This document shows, piece by piece, positions 8,380-18,718 of a DNA stretch of 64,000 bases (positions are counted from its first letter, which is position 1; each line of letters starts with the position of its first letter). The notes beneath the pieces are model-generated. The model made no database searches. It worked only from the letters and a program-made list of their open reading frames with translations, and was not told the origin of the DNA. The position numbers were made by a program, and so were the translations under genes. This DNA comes from Rheinheimera sp. A13L (GTDB lineage Bacteria > Pseudomonadota > Gammaproteobacteria > Enterobacterales > Alteromonadaceae): NCBI RefSeq assembly GCF_000217935.1, contig NZ_AFHI01000004.1, positions 1 through 64,000 on the forward strand. Direction: 5' to 3'.

Positions 8380-10126
8380 GATGCAAGGCCGGGTGGCCGC
8401 GGTGAAAAAAATCCGACAATTGTCACCTATCTGGATAGTGCCGGTCATGGCTGTTGTGATTGGCATCTGGATGTTGTACTACACCCAAAAAAATCAGGGG
8501 CCAGTGATCACGCTGGTGACACTGAACGCTGAAGGTATAGTGGCAGGTAAAACTCAGATCAAAAGCCGCAGTGTGGACATCGGCAGGGTTGAATCTGTGC
8601 AGCTGTCGGAAGACTTAAGCAAAGTATTAATCAAAGCCCGAATGGACCCTGGTCTTGAAGCCTTGCTGAATGAAGACTCGCAGTTATGGGTTGTCAAACC
8701 TACTGTAGGTCGGGGTGGTGTCAGTGGTTTAAATACTTTGTTATCCGGCGCTTATATTGAACTGCAGCCAGGGAAAGCCTCAGTCCATAAATACTATTAT
8801 GAATTACTCGACAGCCCGCCTATAGCACCGGCCGATGCGCCAGGGGTACGTGTTACTTTGTTAAGTGATGATGCCACAGCTTTGGCTGTAGGCGACCCTG
8901 TTTTGTATCATGGTTATGCTGTGGGTACGGTGGAGACAAGCAACTTTGTGGCTGAGCAGGGCCATATGACCTATCAGCTGTTTGTGCGGGCACCTTACGA
9001 TTCCTTAGTCACTGAAAACGTACGTTTCTGGCAAGCCAGTGGAATGGCGCTTGATGTGTCAGCGCAAGGGGTGCGGGTTGAATTAGCCTCTGTTGCTACT
9101 TTACTCAGTGGTGGTGTGCATTTTGCTGTATTAGATGGCTGGCCAGCAGGCGATAAAGTCGCCAGCAACAGTGAATTTCAGCTGTTTAAAAATCCAAAAG
9201 CGATCAAAGAAGGTTTATATACCGAATACAACGAATACCTGATGTTTTTTGACGAGTCGATCCGTGGATTGAGCGCCGGTGCGCCTCTGGAATACAAAGG
9301 GATACGTATTGGTACTGTGGCTGTAGCCCCTTACTTTTTTAATATGGAAAATCCGCTGGATGTCGCCTTTAAAAAAGGTATTCCAGTGTTAGTGCGGGTT
9401 GAAGCTGGCCGTCTGGCTGGTGAAATGAGCCTTAAAAAGCTGGCGCAGGAGCTGGAAGCCGCAGTACAACAGGGTTTAAGAGCTGTGCTGAAAACCGGTA
9501 GTTTATTAACCGGAGCTCTGTATATTGAACTGGTGCAAACCGATGCACAGATTGAATCTCCTAAAGTGAAAGTAGCAGTGCCGGATCTTGCAGATGCTGA
9601 GCCTTCGGAAAAAGTTCAGGTCGCGACAGCGCAAACACCAGCCTTTTCCAGCGAAGCTTTAGTGCCTGCACCTTTTGCCTTAGCGAATCATGCGGGTCTG
9701 AAAATTATGCCCACAGCACCCAGTGGTTTAGCCAATATTGAACAAAAAGTATTGCAGGTACTGGATAAGGTGAACCGCTTACCTGTAGAAGATGTGTTGG
9801 CGCAAAGCTCAGCTACCCTGGCACAAAGTGAAACCATGCTGAAAAATGCAGAGCAACTGATCCAGTCTCTGGATCAACTGGTGAAGAACAATGCGGTACA
9901 ACAATTGCCTGCTGATTTGCAGCAAAGTCTGGCTGAATTGCGTAAAACACTGGCCGGTTTTTCTCCGGGGTCGCCTGCTTATGAGCGCTTAAATGGCAAC
10001 TTACAGTCGATGGATCAATTGCTACGTGACTTACAGCCAGTGATAAAAACCATGAATAATCAAAGTAACTCACTGATTTTTAAAGCCGATCTGCCTAAAG
10101 ATCCTGAACCTGAGAAGGCCAACTAA
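8372..10126 (+). CDS. pqiB: PqiB, MCE-domain intermembrane transport protein
   Basis: PqiB forms hexameric rings of MCE domains joined to a long needle that spans the periplasm. The 584-residue protein has a cytoplasmic N terminus, one membrane helix (IWIVPVMAVVIGIWMLYY) and three MCE domains (residues about 45-135, 160-255 and 285-395). The first contains GIVAGKTQIKSRSVDIGRV and the third GLSAGAPLEYKGIRIGTV. A C-terminal coiled coil at about 455-570 forms the needle. The GTG at 8372 has GAGGAG upstream and overlaps pqiA; an ATG three codons later is an alternative. It shares TAATG with pqiC. Confidence 0.93.
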   Translation: MAKMQGRVAAVKKIRQLSPIWIVPVMAVVIGIWMLYYTQKNQGPVITLVTLNAEGIVAGKTQIKSRSVDIGRVESVQLSEDLSKVLIKARMDPGLEALLNEDSQLWVVKPTVGRGGVSGLNTLLSGAYIELQPGKASVHKYYYELLDSPPIAPADAPGVRVTLLSDDATALAVGDPVLYHGYAVGTVETSNFVAEQGHMTYQLFVRAPYDSLVTENVRFWQASGMALDVSAQGVRVELASVATLLSGGVHFAVLDGWPAGDKVASNSEFQLFKNPKAIKEGLYTEYNEYLMFFDESIRGLSAGAPLEYKGIRIGTVAVAPYFFNMENPLDVAFKKGIPVLVRVEAGRLAGEMSLKKLAQELEAAVQQGLRAVLKTGSLLTGALYIELVQTDAQIESPKVKVAVPDLADAEPSEKVQVATAQTPAFSSEALVPAPFALANHAGLKIMPTAPSGLANIEQKVLQVLDKVNRLPVEDVLAQSSATLAQSETMLKNAEQLIQSLDQLVKNNAVQQLPADLQQSLAELRKTLAGFSPGSPAYERLNGNLQSMDQLLRDLQPVIKTMNNQSNSLIFKADLPKDPEPEKAN

Positions 10127-10689
10127 TGCGTTATTTAGGTTGTGTATGCTTAAGTCTGGCTCTGGCCGGTTGTGGCAGTTCTCCATCTGAACTGCAGTAT
10201 TATCGCTTGCCCGCAGTCGCTGCCAAAGCTCCGGCTACAGCCAGTATGAAAGTACTGGTGATCGAACCTGTAATGGTTGCCAGTTACTTAAACACTAATG
10301 CGCTGGTGTATCAGAATAATGAGGTCAATCTGCAACTGACCCGTACTCACCACTGGGCTGAAGCTTTGGATCAACAACTGACCCGCAATTTACAGGCGCA
10401 TTTATCAGCGGCTTTAACGGACTGGCGCGTAACTCAACAGGTCAGCAGCCCTGGTGATAGTCGTCTGACGGTGCAGGTGACTCAATTTCATACCACTGCA
10501 CAGGGCCAGGTATTGATCAGTGGGCAAGCCCATTTATTGTCAGGTGCAGTGGTGAAGCAGCAGCCTTTTGAGCTGCAGTTGCCTCTTGCTGATGACGGTT
10601 ATGATGCGGTAGTAAAAACTTTGGGCCAGGGCTGGAGTCAGGTCGCCATTCAGATAGCGGCTATGATCACAGAAAGTCCTGCCTCTTAA
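10126..10689 (+). CDS. pqiC: PqiC-type outer membrane lipoprotein (YmbA)
   Basis: PqiC is the lipoprotein that anchors the PqiB needle at the outer membrane. The 187-residue product starts with a signal peptide and lipobox LAGC, with the lipidated Cys at residue 16. The ABC-type transport auxiliary lipoprotein fold (DUF330) follows: YYRLP, KVLVIEPVMVASYLNTNALVY, and HHWAEALDQQLTRNLQAHL. The start codon overlaps the pqiB stop (TAATG), so translation is coupled. It ends the operon; a possible weak terminator follows. Confidence 0.9.
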   Translation: MRYLGCVCLSLALAGCGSSPSELQYYRLPAVAAKAPATASMKVLVIEPVMVASYLNTNALVYQNNEVNLQLTRTHHWAEALDQQLTRNLQAHLSAALTDWRVTQQVSSPGDSRLTVQVTQFHTTAQGQVLISGQAHLLSGAVVKQQPFELQLPLADDGYDAVVKTLGQGWSQVAIQIAAMITESPAS

Positions 10690-10734
10690 TTCTGGCGTGA
10701 AGAAACTGGCTTTGGTCGGTTTCAGCTGAATATA

Positions 10735-10768
10735 AGCCCTGCCTTGTTGGTGGGGTTTGTTTTTTTTA
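10735..10768 (+). terminator. Possible terminator after pqiABC
   Basis: A 7-bp stem (CCCTGCC paired with GGTGGGG through two wobble pairs) has a TTGTTG loop and is followed by TTTGTTTTTTTT. The stem is imperfect but the T-run is strong. Confidence 0.5.
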
Positions 10769-10850
10769 CCTGCCCGATCAAGTTCAGCTCCAGCTTACAT
10801 TTGTAGTAGAAGTTTAGATTCTTAGCTGTCTAAATGGCTATTTCTTGCCT

Positions 10851-10879
10851 TTGTCAATAGAGTTACGTATAAGTTGTAT
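10851..10879 (+). promoter_or_regulatory. Candidate promoter of oadGAB
   Basis: TTGTCA and TTGTAT are 17 bp apart in the AT-rich gap upstream of oadG, leaving a 5' untranslated region of roughly 90 nt. This rests on motif match only; TATAAA one base further on is an alternative -10. I see no other feature in the gap 10769-10977. Confidence 0.35.
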
Positions 10880-10977
10880 AAATAACAGGCATCAATCAAA
10901 GTGATTAAGCAATGGCTTATGTTCTTTAGAGAAAACTGCTATTAATCAATGCAAATTATTTATGGAGAGGACACAAG

Positions 10978-11229
10978 ATGGACGCGGAGCAACAAGTCAG
11001 TGTTTTACTGTTGGATGCAGCTGTGTTGATGGTCGTGGGCATGGGAGTTGTATTTAGTTTTTTGATGATATTGGTTTTTGCTGTTCAAGGCATGTCCAGA
11101 TTACTCCGGCACTCGAGCCCGGCTTTACCCGCTACTGTTGCAACAACGCAGCAGGCAGCTATTTCTCCTTCTGTTGTTGCCGCTATCAGCGCAGCCATTG
11201 AACATCATCAAAAACAAAATAAGGGATAA
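10978..11229 (+). CDS. oadG: Oxaloacetate decarboxylase gamma subunit
   Basis: OadG is the small membrane subunit that holds together the Na+-pumping oxaloacetate decarboxylase. The 83-residue protein has one N-terminal membrane helix ([24 protein letters not shown]). Its cytoplasmic tail is Ala-rich and ends in HHQKQNKG, where His residues of family members bind Zn2+ and contact the alpha subunit. GGAGAGG precedes the ATG. It is the first gene of oadGAB, 2 nt before oadA. Small OadG proteins diverge fast, so the call rests on the membrane helix, size and operon position. Confidence 0.88.
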   Translation: MDAEQQVSVLLLDAAVLMVVGMGVVFSFLMILVFAVQGMSRLLRHSSPALPATVATTQQAAISPSVVAAISAAIEHHQKQNKG

Positions 11230-11231
11230 AA

Positions 11232-13019
11232 ATGAGCCAACCATTATTACTGACTGAGCTGGTGCTCAGAGACGCCCATCAATCCTTGTTAGCTACGCGC
11301 CTGCGTTTAGAAGATATGCTGCCTATAGCGGCCAAACTGGACCAGGTAGGCTACTGGTCGATGGAATCCTGGGGTGGTGCTACCTTTGATTCCTGCATTC
11401 GTTATTTAGGTGAAGACCCCTGGCATCGCTTGCGTGAGCTGAAAAAAGCCATGCCTAATACCAAACAACAAATGCTGTTGCGTGGTCAGAATTTATTAGG
11501 CTATCGCCATTATGCCGACGATGTAGTGCAAGCCTTTGTCGAACGCAGTTTTGCTAATGGCATAGACGTGTTCCGCATTTTTGATGCGATGAATGACGTG
11601 CGTAACCTGCATACAGCAGTGGCCGCTGCGGTCAAAGTAGGAGCTCATGCTCAGGGCACTTTGTCTTATACCGTCAGCCCTGTTCATACTATTGACGGCT
11701 GGCTGGATATGGCGATGCAGCTGGAAGATATGGGCTGCCATTCTATTTGTATTAAAGATATGGCGGGTTTATTAAAGCCTTATGTGGCGGAAGAACTGAT
11801 CACCCGCTTAAAAGAACGGGTGAAGTTACCTATAGCTATGCAGTGTCATGCCACAACGGGGTTAAGCACAGCCACCTATCAGAAAGCTATTGATGCTGGC
11901 ATTGATATGCTGGACACCGCTATTTCGTCTATGAGTATGACCTATGGCCACAGCGCAACTGAAACTATGGTGGCTATCACTGAAGGCACTGCGCGGGATA
12001 CCGGACTGAATTTAGTCTTACTCGGAGAAATAGCCGCTTATTTTCGTGATGTACGGACTAAATACGCCCAGTTTGAAGGTTCACTCAAAGGCGTTGATGC
12101 CCGGATTTTATTGGCCCAGGTACCAGGTGGCATGCTAACCAATATGGAAAGCCAGCTGAAAGAGCAGGGTGCTTTGGACAAAATGGATTTGGTGCTGACT
12201 GAAATTCCTAAAGTACGCAAAGAGTTAGGCTATTTACCTCTGGTCACGCCCACCTCACAAATTGTCGGCACTCAGGCTGTGTTGAATGTGCTGTCGGGCG
12301 AGCGTTATAAAACTATCACCAAAGAAACTGCGGCTGTACTCAAAGGGGAATACGGTTCAACACCAGCTCCTGTTGATCTGGCATTGCAGCAGCGGGTACT
12401 GGCTGGAGCTGAAGCCATTGTCTGTCGTCCGGCCGATTTATTACAGCCCGAACTTGATGCATTAACCACTGAGCTTGAAAGTAAAACTCAGGAGCTGCTA
12501 CTGAAACTGGCTGAAGACAAAATTGATGATGTATTGACCTACGCTTTATTCCCACAGGTAGGCCTGAAGTTTTTGCAGCACAGAGGTGATGCATCGAAGT
12601 TTGAACCTGCACCCCGCCAACAAAAGCCGATAAACCAGGCAAACACTCAGGTGGAACAGATCAACAACACTGCTTCCGCAGTGGGTGTTTACAGTGTCAA
12701 AGTGGATGGCAAGCTGTATCAGGTTGAAGTGGGGCCTGCAGGTGCAGTGCAGCAGATCAAAGCCCTGGTGGGTGAAAATATTCCGCAGTCGGCCAGCATT
12801 CAGCCTGCCAGTAAGTTAAATTCACCTTTGGCCGGCAATATTCTGGCGCTTAAAGTCAGTGTGGGTCAGCAAGTGGAAGCAGGGCAGGTGGTGCTGTTAA
12901 TGGAAGCTATGAAAATGGAGACTGAAATTCGTGCCAGCCAGTCGGGCATTGTCAGTCAAATTCATATCAGTGTTGGGTCTGCAGTGACTACCGGCGATCT
13001 GCTGGTTAGTTTTGCCTGA
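11232..13019 (+). CDS. oadA: Oxaloacetate decarboxylase alpha subunit (biotin protein)
   Basis: OadA transfers the carboxyl group of oxaloacetate to biotin; OadB then decarboxylates carboxybiotin and pumps Na+. The 595-residue protein has an N-terminal carboxyltransferase TIM barrel ([43 protein letters not shown], and the metal-binding MQCHATTG). A PycB-type conserved middle domain follows, then a Gln/Asn/Thr-rich linker (about 455-475). The C-terminal biotinyl domain has the MEAMKMETE motif with the biotinylated Lys at residue 561. Domain order and length are standard. The Na+ pump fits a marine or brackish lineage. Confidence 0.96.
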   Translation: MSQPLLLTELVLRDAHQSLLATRLRLEDMLPIAAKLDQVGYWSMESWGGATFDSCIRYLGEDPWHRLRELKKAMPNTKQQMLLRGQNLLGYRHYADDVVQAFVERSFANGIDVFRIFDAMNDVRNLHTAVAAAVKVGAHAQGTLSYTVSPVHTIDGWLDMAMQLEDMGCHSICIKDMAGLLKPYVAEELITRLKERVKLPIAMQCHATTGLSTATYQKAIDAGIDMLDTAISSMSMTYGHSATETMVAITEGTARDTGLNLVLLGEIAAYFRDVRTKYAQFEGSLKGVDARILLAQVPGGMLTNMESQLKEQGALDKMDLVLTEIPKVRKELGYLPLVTPTSQIVGTQAVLNVLSGERYKTITKETAAVLKGEYGSTPAPVDLALQQRVLAGAEAIVCRPADLLQPELDALTTELESKTQELLLKLAEDKIDDVLTYALFPQVGLKFLQHRGDASKFEPAPRQQKPINQANTQVEQINNTASAVGVYSVKVDGKLYQVEVGPAGAVQQIKALVGENIPQSASIQPASKLNSPLAGNILALKVSVGQQVEAGQVVLLMEAMKMETEIRASQSGIVSQIHISVGSAVTTGDLLVSFA

Positions 13020-13028
13020 GGATAGATC

Positions 13029-14159
13029 ATGGACGTTTTATTAACACTGATTGATTCTACAGGTCTGGCACATTTAACCTGGCCAGCTCTTGTTATGATG
13101 GCTGTCGGCTTTTTGTTATTGTATCTGGCGATAGCTAAAGGTTTTGAGCCGCTGTTGCTTCTTCCTATTGGCTTTGGTGCTATTTTGACCAATATCCCTC
13201 TGGCTGGAATGGGCGATCCGGGTGGGTTATTGTATTCCATCTATCAGGTTGGCATAGAAAGTGGGATCTTCCCGCTGCTGATTTTTTTAGGGGTCGGCGC
13301 TTTAACCGACTTCAGTGCTTTAATAGCTAACCCTAAAATGTTGTTATTAGGCGCTGCAGCTCAGTTTGGTATTTTCTCGACTTTGTTGGGCGCTATAGCG
13401 CTGAACTGGGTACCGGGTTTAAGTTTTTCTATGTCAGAAGCCGCAGCTATCGCCATTATCGGCGGAGCTGATGGCCCTACGGCGATTTTTTTAGCGTCAA
13501 AACTGGCGCCTGAGTTGTTAGGGGCTATAGCAGTAGCAGCTTATTCATATATGGCGCTGGTGCCTATTATTCAGCCGCCTATTATGCGGGCTTTAACGAC
13601 AGTGGAAGAGCGCAAAATTAAGATGGCGCAGCTGAGGCAAGTCAGCCAGAAAGAAAAAATTGTCTTTCCTTTGCTGGTGCTGATCTTAACTTTCCTGTTT
13701 TTACCTACCGCAGCGCCGTTAATTGGTATGTTTTGTCTGGGAAATTTAATTCGTGAAGCTGGTGTGGTGGACCGTTTATCTAAAACTGCACAAAATGAAC
13801 TGATTAATATAGTGACCATCTTTTTAGGTTTAGCTGTAGGCTCTAAGTTAAGTGCCGATCAGTTCCTGACCACTCAAACCTTAGGTATTTTGTTATTAGG
13901 CGCCGTAGCTTTTAGCATAGGAACTGCATCTGGTGTGTTGATGGCCAAGCTGATGAATAAATTATCCAAAGATCCGGTGAATCCTTTGATTGGCGCTGCA
14001 GGTGTTTCAGCAGTGCCAATGTCGGCCCGTGTCGCCAACAAAGTGGGTTTAGAAGCTGATCCACATAACTTCCTGCTGATGCATGCCATGGGGCCTAATG
14101 TGGCTGGTGTGATAGGTTCGGCAGTAGCTGCTGGTATTTTACTGGCGCTGGTTAAATAG
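13029..14159 (+). CDS. oadB: Oxaloacetate decarboxylase beta subunit (Na+ pump)
   Basis: OadB is the membrane subunit that decarboxylates carboxybiotin and exports two Na+ per turnover. The 376-residue protein has about nine hydrophobic segments. Family motifs present include [35 protein letters not shown], the functional region [19 protein letters not shown], and the C-terminal [19 protein letters not shown] with [15 protein letters not shown]. It follows oadA by 9 nt and ends the operon. The downstream anmK is convergent, 30 bp away. Confidence 0.95.
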   Translation: MDVLLTLIDSTGLAHLTWPALVMMAVGFLLLYLAIAKGFEPLLLLPIGFGAILTNIPLAGMGDPGGLLYSIYQVGIESGIFPLLIFLGVGALTDFSALIANPKMLLLGAAAQFGIFSTLLGAIALNWVPGLSFSMSEAAAIAIIGGADGPTAIFLASKLAPELLGAIAVAAYSYMALVPIIQPPIMRALTTVEERKIKMAQLRQVSQKEKIVFPLLVLILTFLFLPTAAPLIGMFCLGNLIREAGVVDRLSKTAQNELINIVTIFLGLAVGSKLSADQFLTTQTLGILLLGAVAFSIGTASGVLMAKLMNKLSKDPVNPLIGAAGVSAVPMSARVANKVGLEADPHNFLLMHAMGPNVAGVIGSAVAAGILLALVK

Positions 14160-14189
14160 AAAATCGGTGTGGGGTTTAGTCATATTCAG

Positions 14190-15296
14190 CTAACAGCTAA
14201 ACTCCGCGCCTAATACCACAGCTTTGCGGGCACCTGTAACTTCTGGAATATTACCCGGAATTTTGTGATCGTAAGCATAGGCCAGCCAGGCAAAAGCCAT
14301 AGCTTCCACATCATCAGCTTTCACACCTAAACTAGCGGTTTGTTCTAGTTGCACTTTGGGGAATAACTGTTGTAAGTCGTCCATCAGTACCTGGTTGTAA
14401 GCACCGCCACCACAAACAAATAACTCATCTATGGCTTCATTTGCTAATGCAATTTTGATGCTTTGTGCGGTAAAGCGGGTGAGGGTGCGCTGCACATCTG
14501 CCGGGGCATAGTTTCTGTTTTGTAATTTTTGCTCTAGCCACAGATCATTAAAATACTCTCTGCCAGTGCTTTTTGGGCCTTGTAACTGAAAGTAGGGGTC
14601 TAATAAGAGATCTGCTAATAAATCCTGCCTTATGGCGCCAGAAGCCGCATACTGACCGTCTTTGTCGTATAAACCTAAGCCTTGTTGCTGGATCCAGTTA
14701 TCCATCAGCCCATTGCCTGGTCCTGTATCAAAACCCCGCACTGGCTGCTTTGGTTGCAGCAAAGTAACATTGGCGATACCACCAATATTTAAAATAGCGC
14801 GATAGCTGCTGTTGGCAAAAACCGCCTTATGAAAAGCCGGGACTAAAGGCGCACCCTGACCACCATAAGCCATATCCTTACGACGAAAATCAGCAATAAC
14901 GCGAATTTGTGTTTCAGCAGCAAGGCGGAACATGTCGCCAATCTGATAAGTAAAAGGAAATGCTGCGTAAGGCCGATGGCGTATGGTCTGGCCATGACAA
15001 CCAATAGCGCTTATCTGTTCCGGTGCAATTTTAGCTTTTGATAATAACTGCTTCACCGCATCGGCATAAGCTAAAGCCAGTTGTTGCTCGACTAACCCCA
15101 TCAATTCAAGCTCATCCGGGCCGGATTGAGCCAATCGACTAAGCTGCAGGCGTAACTGTTCAGGGAAAGGGCAAAGCAAAGAGTCAAGTAATTCGGGCTG
15201 GAGTTTTTCTTGACTGGACTGGCTAAAACGAACCAGCACCAGATCGATGCCATCGAGACTGGTGCCGGACATAATACCTATATAGAGGCTGGACAT
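14190..15296 (-). CDS. anmK: Anhydro-N-acetylmuramic acid kinase
   Basis: AnmK hydrolyses and phosphorylates 1,6-anhydro-MurNAc to MurNAc-6-phosphate in cell-wall recycling. The 368-residue protein begins IGIMSGTSLDGIDLVLVRF, the family phosphate-binding signature. It has AIGCHGQTIRHRP, LNIGGIANVT, GFDTGPGNGLMD and VCGGGAYN as further ATPase-fold blocks. Its ATG overlaps the stop of the upstream M23 peptidase gene (TAATG), so the two are translationally coupled. This links peptidoglycan cleavage to recycling, and the pair next to tyrS is a recurrent gammaproteobacterial arrangement. Confidence 0.96.
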   Translation of the reverse strand: MSSLYIGIMSGTSLDGIDLVLVRFSQSSQEKLQPELLDSLLCPFPEQLRLQLSRLAQSGPDELELMGLVEQQLALAYADAVKQLLSKAKIAPEQISAIGCHGQTIRHRPYAAFPFTYQIGDMFRLAAETQIRVIADFRRKDMAYGGQGAPLVPAFHKAVFANSSYRAILNIGGIANVTLLQPKQPVRGFDTGPGNGLMDNWIQQQGLGLYDKDGQYAASGAIRQDLLADLLLDPYFQLQGPKSTGREYFNDLWLEQKLQNRNYAPADVQRTLTRFTAQSIKIALANEAIDELFVCGGGAYNQVLMDDLQQLFPKVQLEQTASLGVKADDVEAMAFAWLAYAYDHKIPGNIPEVTGARKAVVLGAEFSC

Positions 15297-16603
15297 TACT
15301 CAGCAGCGGCTACTGTGATCCGCTCATGGTTTTGCATTTGTGCAATCAACTGTTTTGCTTCATTAACAAAGGCTATACGCTCTTTGGGTGACAAAGCCTG
15401 TGACTCAGGTAACTTTACAGTACGTGGATTGCGGTGTACGCCACCAACCACAAATTCATAGTGTAAGTGAGCGCCAGTCACACGACCAGTAGCTCCTAAG
15501 CGACCAATCACCTGACCCTGACGTACGTTTTCACCTTGTTTCACATCGCGTTTGGACAAATGCAGGTATTTAGTGACTATGTTGTTTTTGTGTTTAATAA
15601 ACACATAGTTACCATTCACACTGTTGCGAGTAGAAGCAATGACTTTACCATCACCAGCCGCCATAATAGGAGTACCTACAGCAGCAACGTAGTCTACGCC
15701 ATTATGAGGGCGAACCTTCTTTAACACTGGGTGTAAACGGCGAGGATTAAAATTGGAGCTGACGTACTGGAAAGCAACAGGGGCGCGTAAAAAGGCTTGT
15801 TTAGTGCCTTTACCGTCCGGTTTATAAAAAGCGCCGTCTTTGTGACGAACAGCCTGATACACCTGGCCCTGGTTGGTAAACTGTGCTGCCAGTATATTGC
15901 CGTTACCGACAAACTGACCATCGGCATAACGGGTTTCAAAGATCACGCTAAAACTGTCACCTGCTTTGATGTCTAAACCAAAGTCGATATCGTAGCTGAA
16001 AATATTGTTGGCTAAGGTCAGCATCTGAGCTTCAGTTAAACCTGATTCCAAACCTGCATTCCAGAAGGAACCGTTGATCACGCCGCTGACGACTTCAGTA
16101 CGGGTTTCAACTTCCTTTAATAGCTCTTCGGCAGCAAATTCGCCATTGGCGGTGCGTTGCACACGTAAAGTTTTCAGGTTGTTGATTGGATAACGAAGTT
16201 CCTGCAATTTGCCCTGGTTATCTAAACCAAATTCAATTTGCTCGCCAGGAAAGATGCGGGTTAAAGTTTTGACTGGTTTACCCAGTTCCAGCACTTCCAG
16301 CATTGTGGCTTGATCTAATTTAGCTTTGCGAAAAATTGCCGACAGAATGTCGCCTTTTTTCACGTCAACTGTTACCCACTCCAGTGAGTTATCTTCGTGT
16401 GGCAGAGTTGCAAGCTGCGACGCTGCAATTTTCTCTTCCACCAAAGGAATATCAATACTGTATCTTTTTCCAACTTCCAGCTCAGAGGTTTCTGTAGTTC
16501 TGGAGGCTGAAGCTTGTTCTGACGGGATCAACAGCATAACGGCAACAATGCCGCTTAGAGCGCCGATTAATAACCGATGTTTGATAGGCAAAGAAGAAAT
16601 CAT
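15296..16603 (-). CDS. M23 family peptidoglycan DD-endopeptidase (MepM-like)
   Basis: This is a periplasmic, membrane-anchored murein hydrolase that probably cuts peptide cross-links to allow cell-wall growth. The 435-residue product has an N-terminal membrane anchor (LLIGALSGIVAVMLLI) and a LysM/OapA-like region at about 85-165 (VKKGDILSAIFRKAKLDQ). The C-terminal M23 LytM domain carries the zinc ligands: HNGVDY (the HxxxD motif) and HLHYEF (HxH). Length and order match E. coli MepM. I favour the ATG at 16603; 26 more in-frame codons upstream overlap the tyrS promoter region and are hydrophobic, and the ribosome site is weak either way. anmK is coupled downstream. Confidence 0.9.
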   Translation of the reverse strand: MISSLPIKHRLLIGALSGIVAVMLLIPSEQASASRTTETSELEVGKRYSIDIPLVEEKIAASQLATLPHEDNSLEWVTVDVKKGDILSAIFRKAKLDQATMLEVLELGKPVKTLTRIFPGEQIEFGLDNQGKLQELRYPINNLKTLRVQRTANGEFAAEELLKEVETRTEVVSGVINGSFWNAGLESGLTEAQMLTLANNIFSYDIDFGLDIKAGDSFSVIFETRYADGQFVGNGNILAAQFTNQGQVYQAVRHKDGAFYKPDGKGTKQAFLRAPVAFQYVSSNFNPRRLHPVLKKVRPHNGVDYVAAVGTPIMAAGDGKVIASTRNSVNGNYVFIKHKNNIVTKYLHLSKRDVKQGENVRQGQVIGRLGATGRVTGAHLHYEFVVGGVHRNPRTVKLPESQALSPKERIAFVNEAKQLIAQMQNHERITVAAAE

Positions 16604-16764
16604 AGAAAGCGCATCTCTTATTATTATCAGACAAACCAATAAAAAAATGAGCATATAACGATTTTTTGTGCGATGCCACACTTTTGTTGGTTTGATCTAA
16701 AGAAATGTTTCAGTAGAATGCAGACTTGGAATTTTACCGAATACAAAAGATGTAGGAGTAGACC

Positions 16765-17967
16765 ATGGCTCACTGGGAGCAGGCGCTGGCTGAGATAAAA
16801 CGCGGCTGCGAAGAGATTTTGTTAGAAGAAGAGCTGATTGCCAAGTTAAAGGAAGGAAAACCTTTAAAAATCAAAGCAGGTTTTGATCCAACTGCGCCAG
16901 ATTTGCATTTAGGTCATACGGTTCTTATCAACAAATTACGTACCTTTCAACAGTTGGGTCATGATGTCATTTTTCTTATTGGTGACTTCACCGGCATGAT
17001 TGGTGATCCAACAGGTAAAAACGTAACGCGTAAGCCGTTAACCCGCGAGGATGTGTTGGCAAACGCACAGACCTATAAAGAGCAGGTGTTTAAAATTCTT
17101 GATCCGGCAAAAACCCGTGTGGCTTTTAACTCCGAATGGATGGAAAAGTTAGGCGCGGCCGGCATGATCAAGCTTGCGGCCCGTCAGACTGTGGCCCGTA
17201 TGCTGGAACGTGACGACTTCAAAAAGCGTTATGCCAATAATCAGTCTATTGCCATCCACGAGTTTTTATACCCGCTGGTGCAAGGCTGGGATTCGGTCGC
17301 GCTTGAAGCCGATATCGAAATGGGGGGGACCGATCAGCGCTTTAATCTGTTGATGGGGCGTGAGCTGCAAAAAGACGAAGGTCAGCGCCCACAAACCATT
17401 ATCATGGTGCCATTGCTCGAAGGTCTGGACGGTGTGCAAAAGATGTCCAAGTCGTTGGGCAACTATATTGGTATCACTGACACGCCGTCTGAGATGTTTG
17501 GCAAAGTAATGTCGATCAGTGATGAGCTGATGTGGCGTTATTACGATTTGCTGAGTTTCCGTCCTATTGCAGATATCGCTGCATTAAAACAGCAAGCTGC
17601 TGATGGCCGTAATCCAAGAGATATCAAAATAGAACTGGCAAAAGAGATTATTGCCCGTTTCCATGACCAGGGCGCAGCTGATGCTGCTGAACAGGATTTT
17701 ATCCAGCGTTTTCAGAAAAACGCTTTACCGGATGATATCCCGGAACTGACTTTAACCTTAACTGCTGACAGTATTCAGATTGCCAATCTGTTGAAAGAAG
17801 CAGGTTTGGTCGAAAGCACCTCAGAAGCTTTACGTATGATTAAGCAAGGTGCAGTCAAACTGGACGGTGAAACTAAAGTGGAGGACAGCAAAATGGAGTT
17901 TGCTAAAGGCTGTTGCCACATCTTTCAGGTGGGCAAAAGGAAATTTGCTAAAGTCAGTTTGGTTTAA
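16765..17967 (+). CDS. tyrS: Tyrosyl-tRNA synthetase (TyrZ-type)
   Basis: TyrS charges tRNA-Tyr. The 400-residue class I synthetase has the HIGH-type motif HLGH at residues 48-51 and KMSKS at residues 226-230. A C-terminal S4 RNA-binding domain occupies about 335-400 ([18 protein letters not shown]). GTAGGAG lies upstream of the ATG. It is divergent from the M23 peptidase gene and ends at a strong terminator. Its length and pattern fit the second (TyrZ-like) subgroup common in Pseudomonas and Alteromonadales. Confidence 0.97.
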   Translation: MAHWEQALAEIKRGCEEILLEEELIAKLKEGKPLKIKAGFDPTAPDLHLGHTVLINKLRTFQQLGHDVIFLIGDFTGMIGDPTGKNVTRKPLTREDVLANAQTYKEQVFKILDPAKTRVAFNSEWMEKLGAAGMIKLAARQTVARMLERDDFKKRYANNQSIAIHEFLYPLVQGWDSVALEADIEMGGTDQRFNLLMGRELQKDEGQRPQTIIMVPLLEGLDGVQKMSKSLGNYIGITDTPSEMFGKVMSISDELMWRYYDLLSFRPIADIAALKQQAADGRNPRDIKIELAKEIIARFHDQGAADAAEQDFIQRFQKNALPDDIPELTLTLTADSIQIANLLKEAGLVESTSEALRMIKQGAVKLDGETKVEDSKMEFAKGCCHIFQVGKRKFAKVSLV

Positions 17968-17984
17968 TCGCTGATTTAATAAAC

Positions 17985-18011
17985 AAACCGGCTTCGATGC
18001 CGGTTTTTTTT
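17985..18011 (+). terminator. Rho-independent terminator after tyrS
   Basis: The perfect 8-bp stem AAACCGGC/GCCGGTTT has a TTCGAT loop and a following T-run. Confidence 0.92.
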
Positions 18012-18040
18012 ACAATTTGATTGATGTAGCTAAAGGATTG

Positions 18041-18589
18041 TCAGCCAGCTTGTTGCAAACGGGCAAACAATAATTTTTGCAGTTCGGTTTTAAATTGCAG
18101 CGGCTCAAAAGGCTGGCGTAACCAAATCATTTCCGTCGTAAGTTGTGGTTGTGGATCTTCGGCAGATAATAAAGCCAGTTTGACCTTATGTTCGGTCAGT
18201 TCCTGTTGAAACAATGGCATATCAATACCTTGTTGTTCAAATGTCATTAATACCAGTTCAGGTTTTTGTTCACCCATCATCAAGAGTGCATCAACAGCGT
18301 TACGGGCTTGTTGTAGTTCAACCGGGAAATGCCACTGCTGACATAAAACCTGTAATAATTTGAAAAAATCCGCATCAAGGTTGACACAAAGTACATAGGT
18401 CAAAGGTTGCATTTTTTGTCTTTTATGGAGCAAACTCAACAGGGATTCCTGCACTATTCGTCTGTGCCCCCCCGGTGTTTTCCAGGCGCTTAATAAACCT
18501 TGTTCAACCCAAAGCTGAATAGTACGTACTGAAACACCTAAAAGTGTTGCCGCTTGCCGGGTGGAAAGAAGTTGATTTTGCTCTGACAT
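18041..18589 (-). CDS. MerR/excisionase-type HTH regulator with a degenerate receiver-like domain
   Basis: This is a 182-residue predicted DNA-binding protein. Residues about 8-55 form a MerR-type HTH_17 helix-turn-helix (STRQAATLLGVSVRTIQLWV, then KTPGGHRRI, typical of excisionase/BldC folds). After a short linker, residues about 68-175 resemble a response-regulator receiver fold (YVLCVNLDADFFKLLQVLC, LVLMTFEQQGIDMPLFQ, VKLALLSAEDP, WLRQPFEPLQFKTEL). However, the phospho-accepting Asp and acidic pair are not clear, so it may not be phosphorylated. The ATG at 18589 has AGAAAGG upstream; the frame stays open 29 more codons. It is divergent from the SPFH gene across a region full of AATTTGAT half-sites, so it is the likely regulator of that gene and of itself. 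Confidence 0.75.
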   Translation of the reverse strand: MSEQNQLLSTRQAATLLGVSVRTIQLWVEQGLLSAWKTPGGHRRIVQESLLSLLHKRQKMQPLTYVLCVNLDADFFKLLQVLCQQWHFPVELQQARNAVDALLMMGEQKPELVLMTFEQQGIDMPLFQQELTEHKVKLALLSAEDPQPQLTTEMIWLRQPFEPLQFKTELQKLLFARLQQAG

Positions 18590-18601
18590 AAAGACCTTTC
18601 T

Positions 18602-18632
18602 AATTTGATTGTTTTTATCATATTTATCAAAT
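18602..18632. promoter_or_regulatory. Inverted AATTTGAT half-sites near the regulator start
   Basis: AATTTGAT at 18602-18609 faces ATCAAAT at 18626-18632 just upstream of the regulator's start codon. The same half-sites form the perfect palindrome at 18719-18745. This is probably an autoregulatory operator, judged by repetition only. Confidence 0.4.
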
Positions 18633-18718
18633 GCTCTTGTGTCAATGAAGTCGCCACTTTTTGCGGTCGATTGCATGCTTTTTATACTTATTTCCTTGCA
18701 TTTATTCTAAATAAAGCT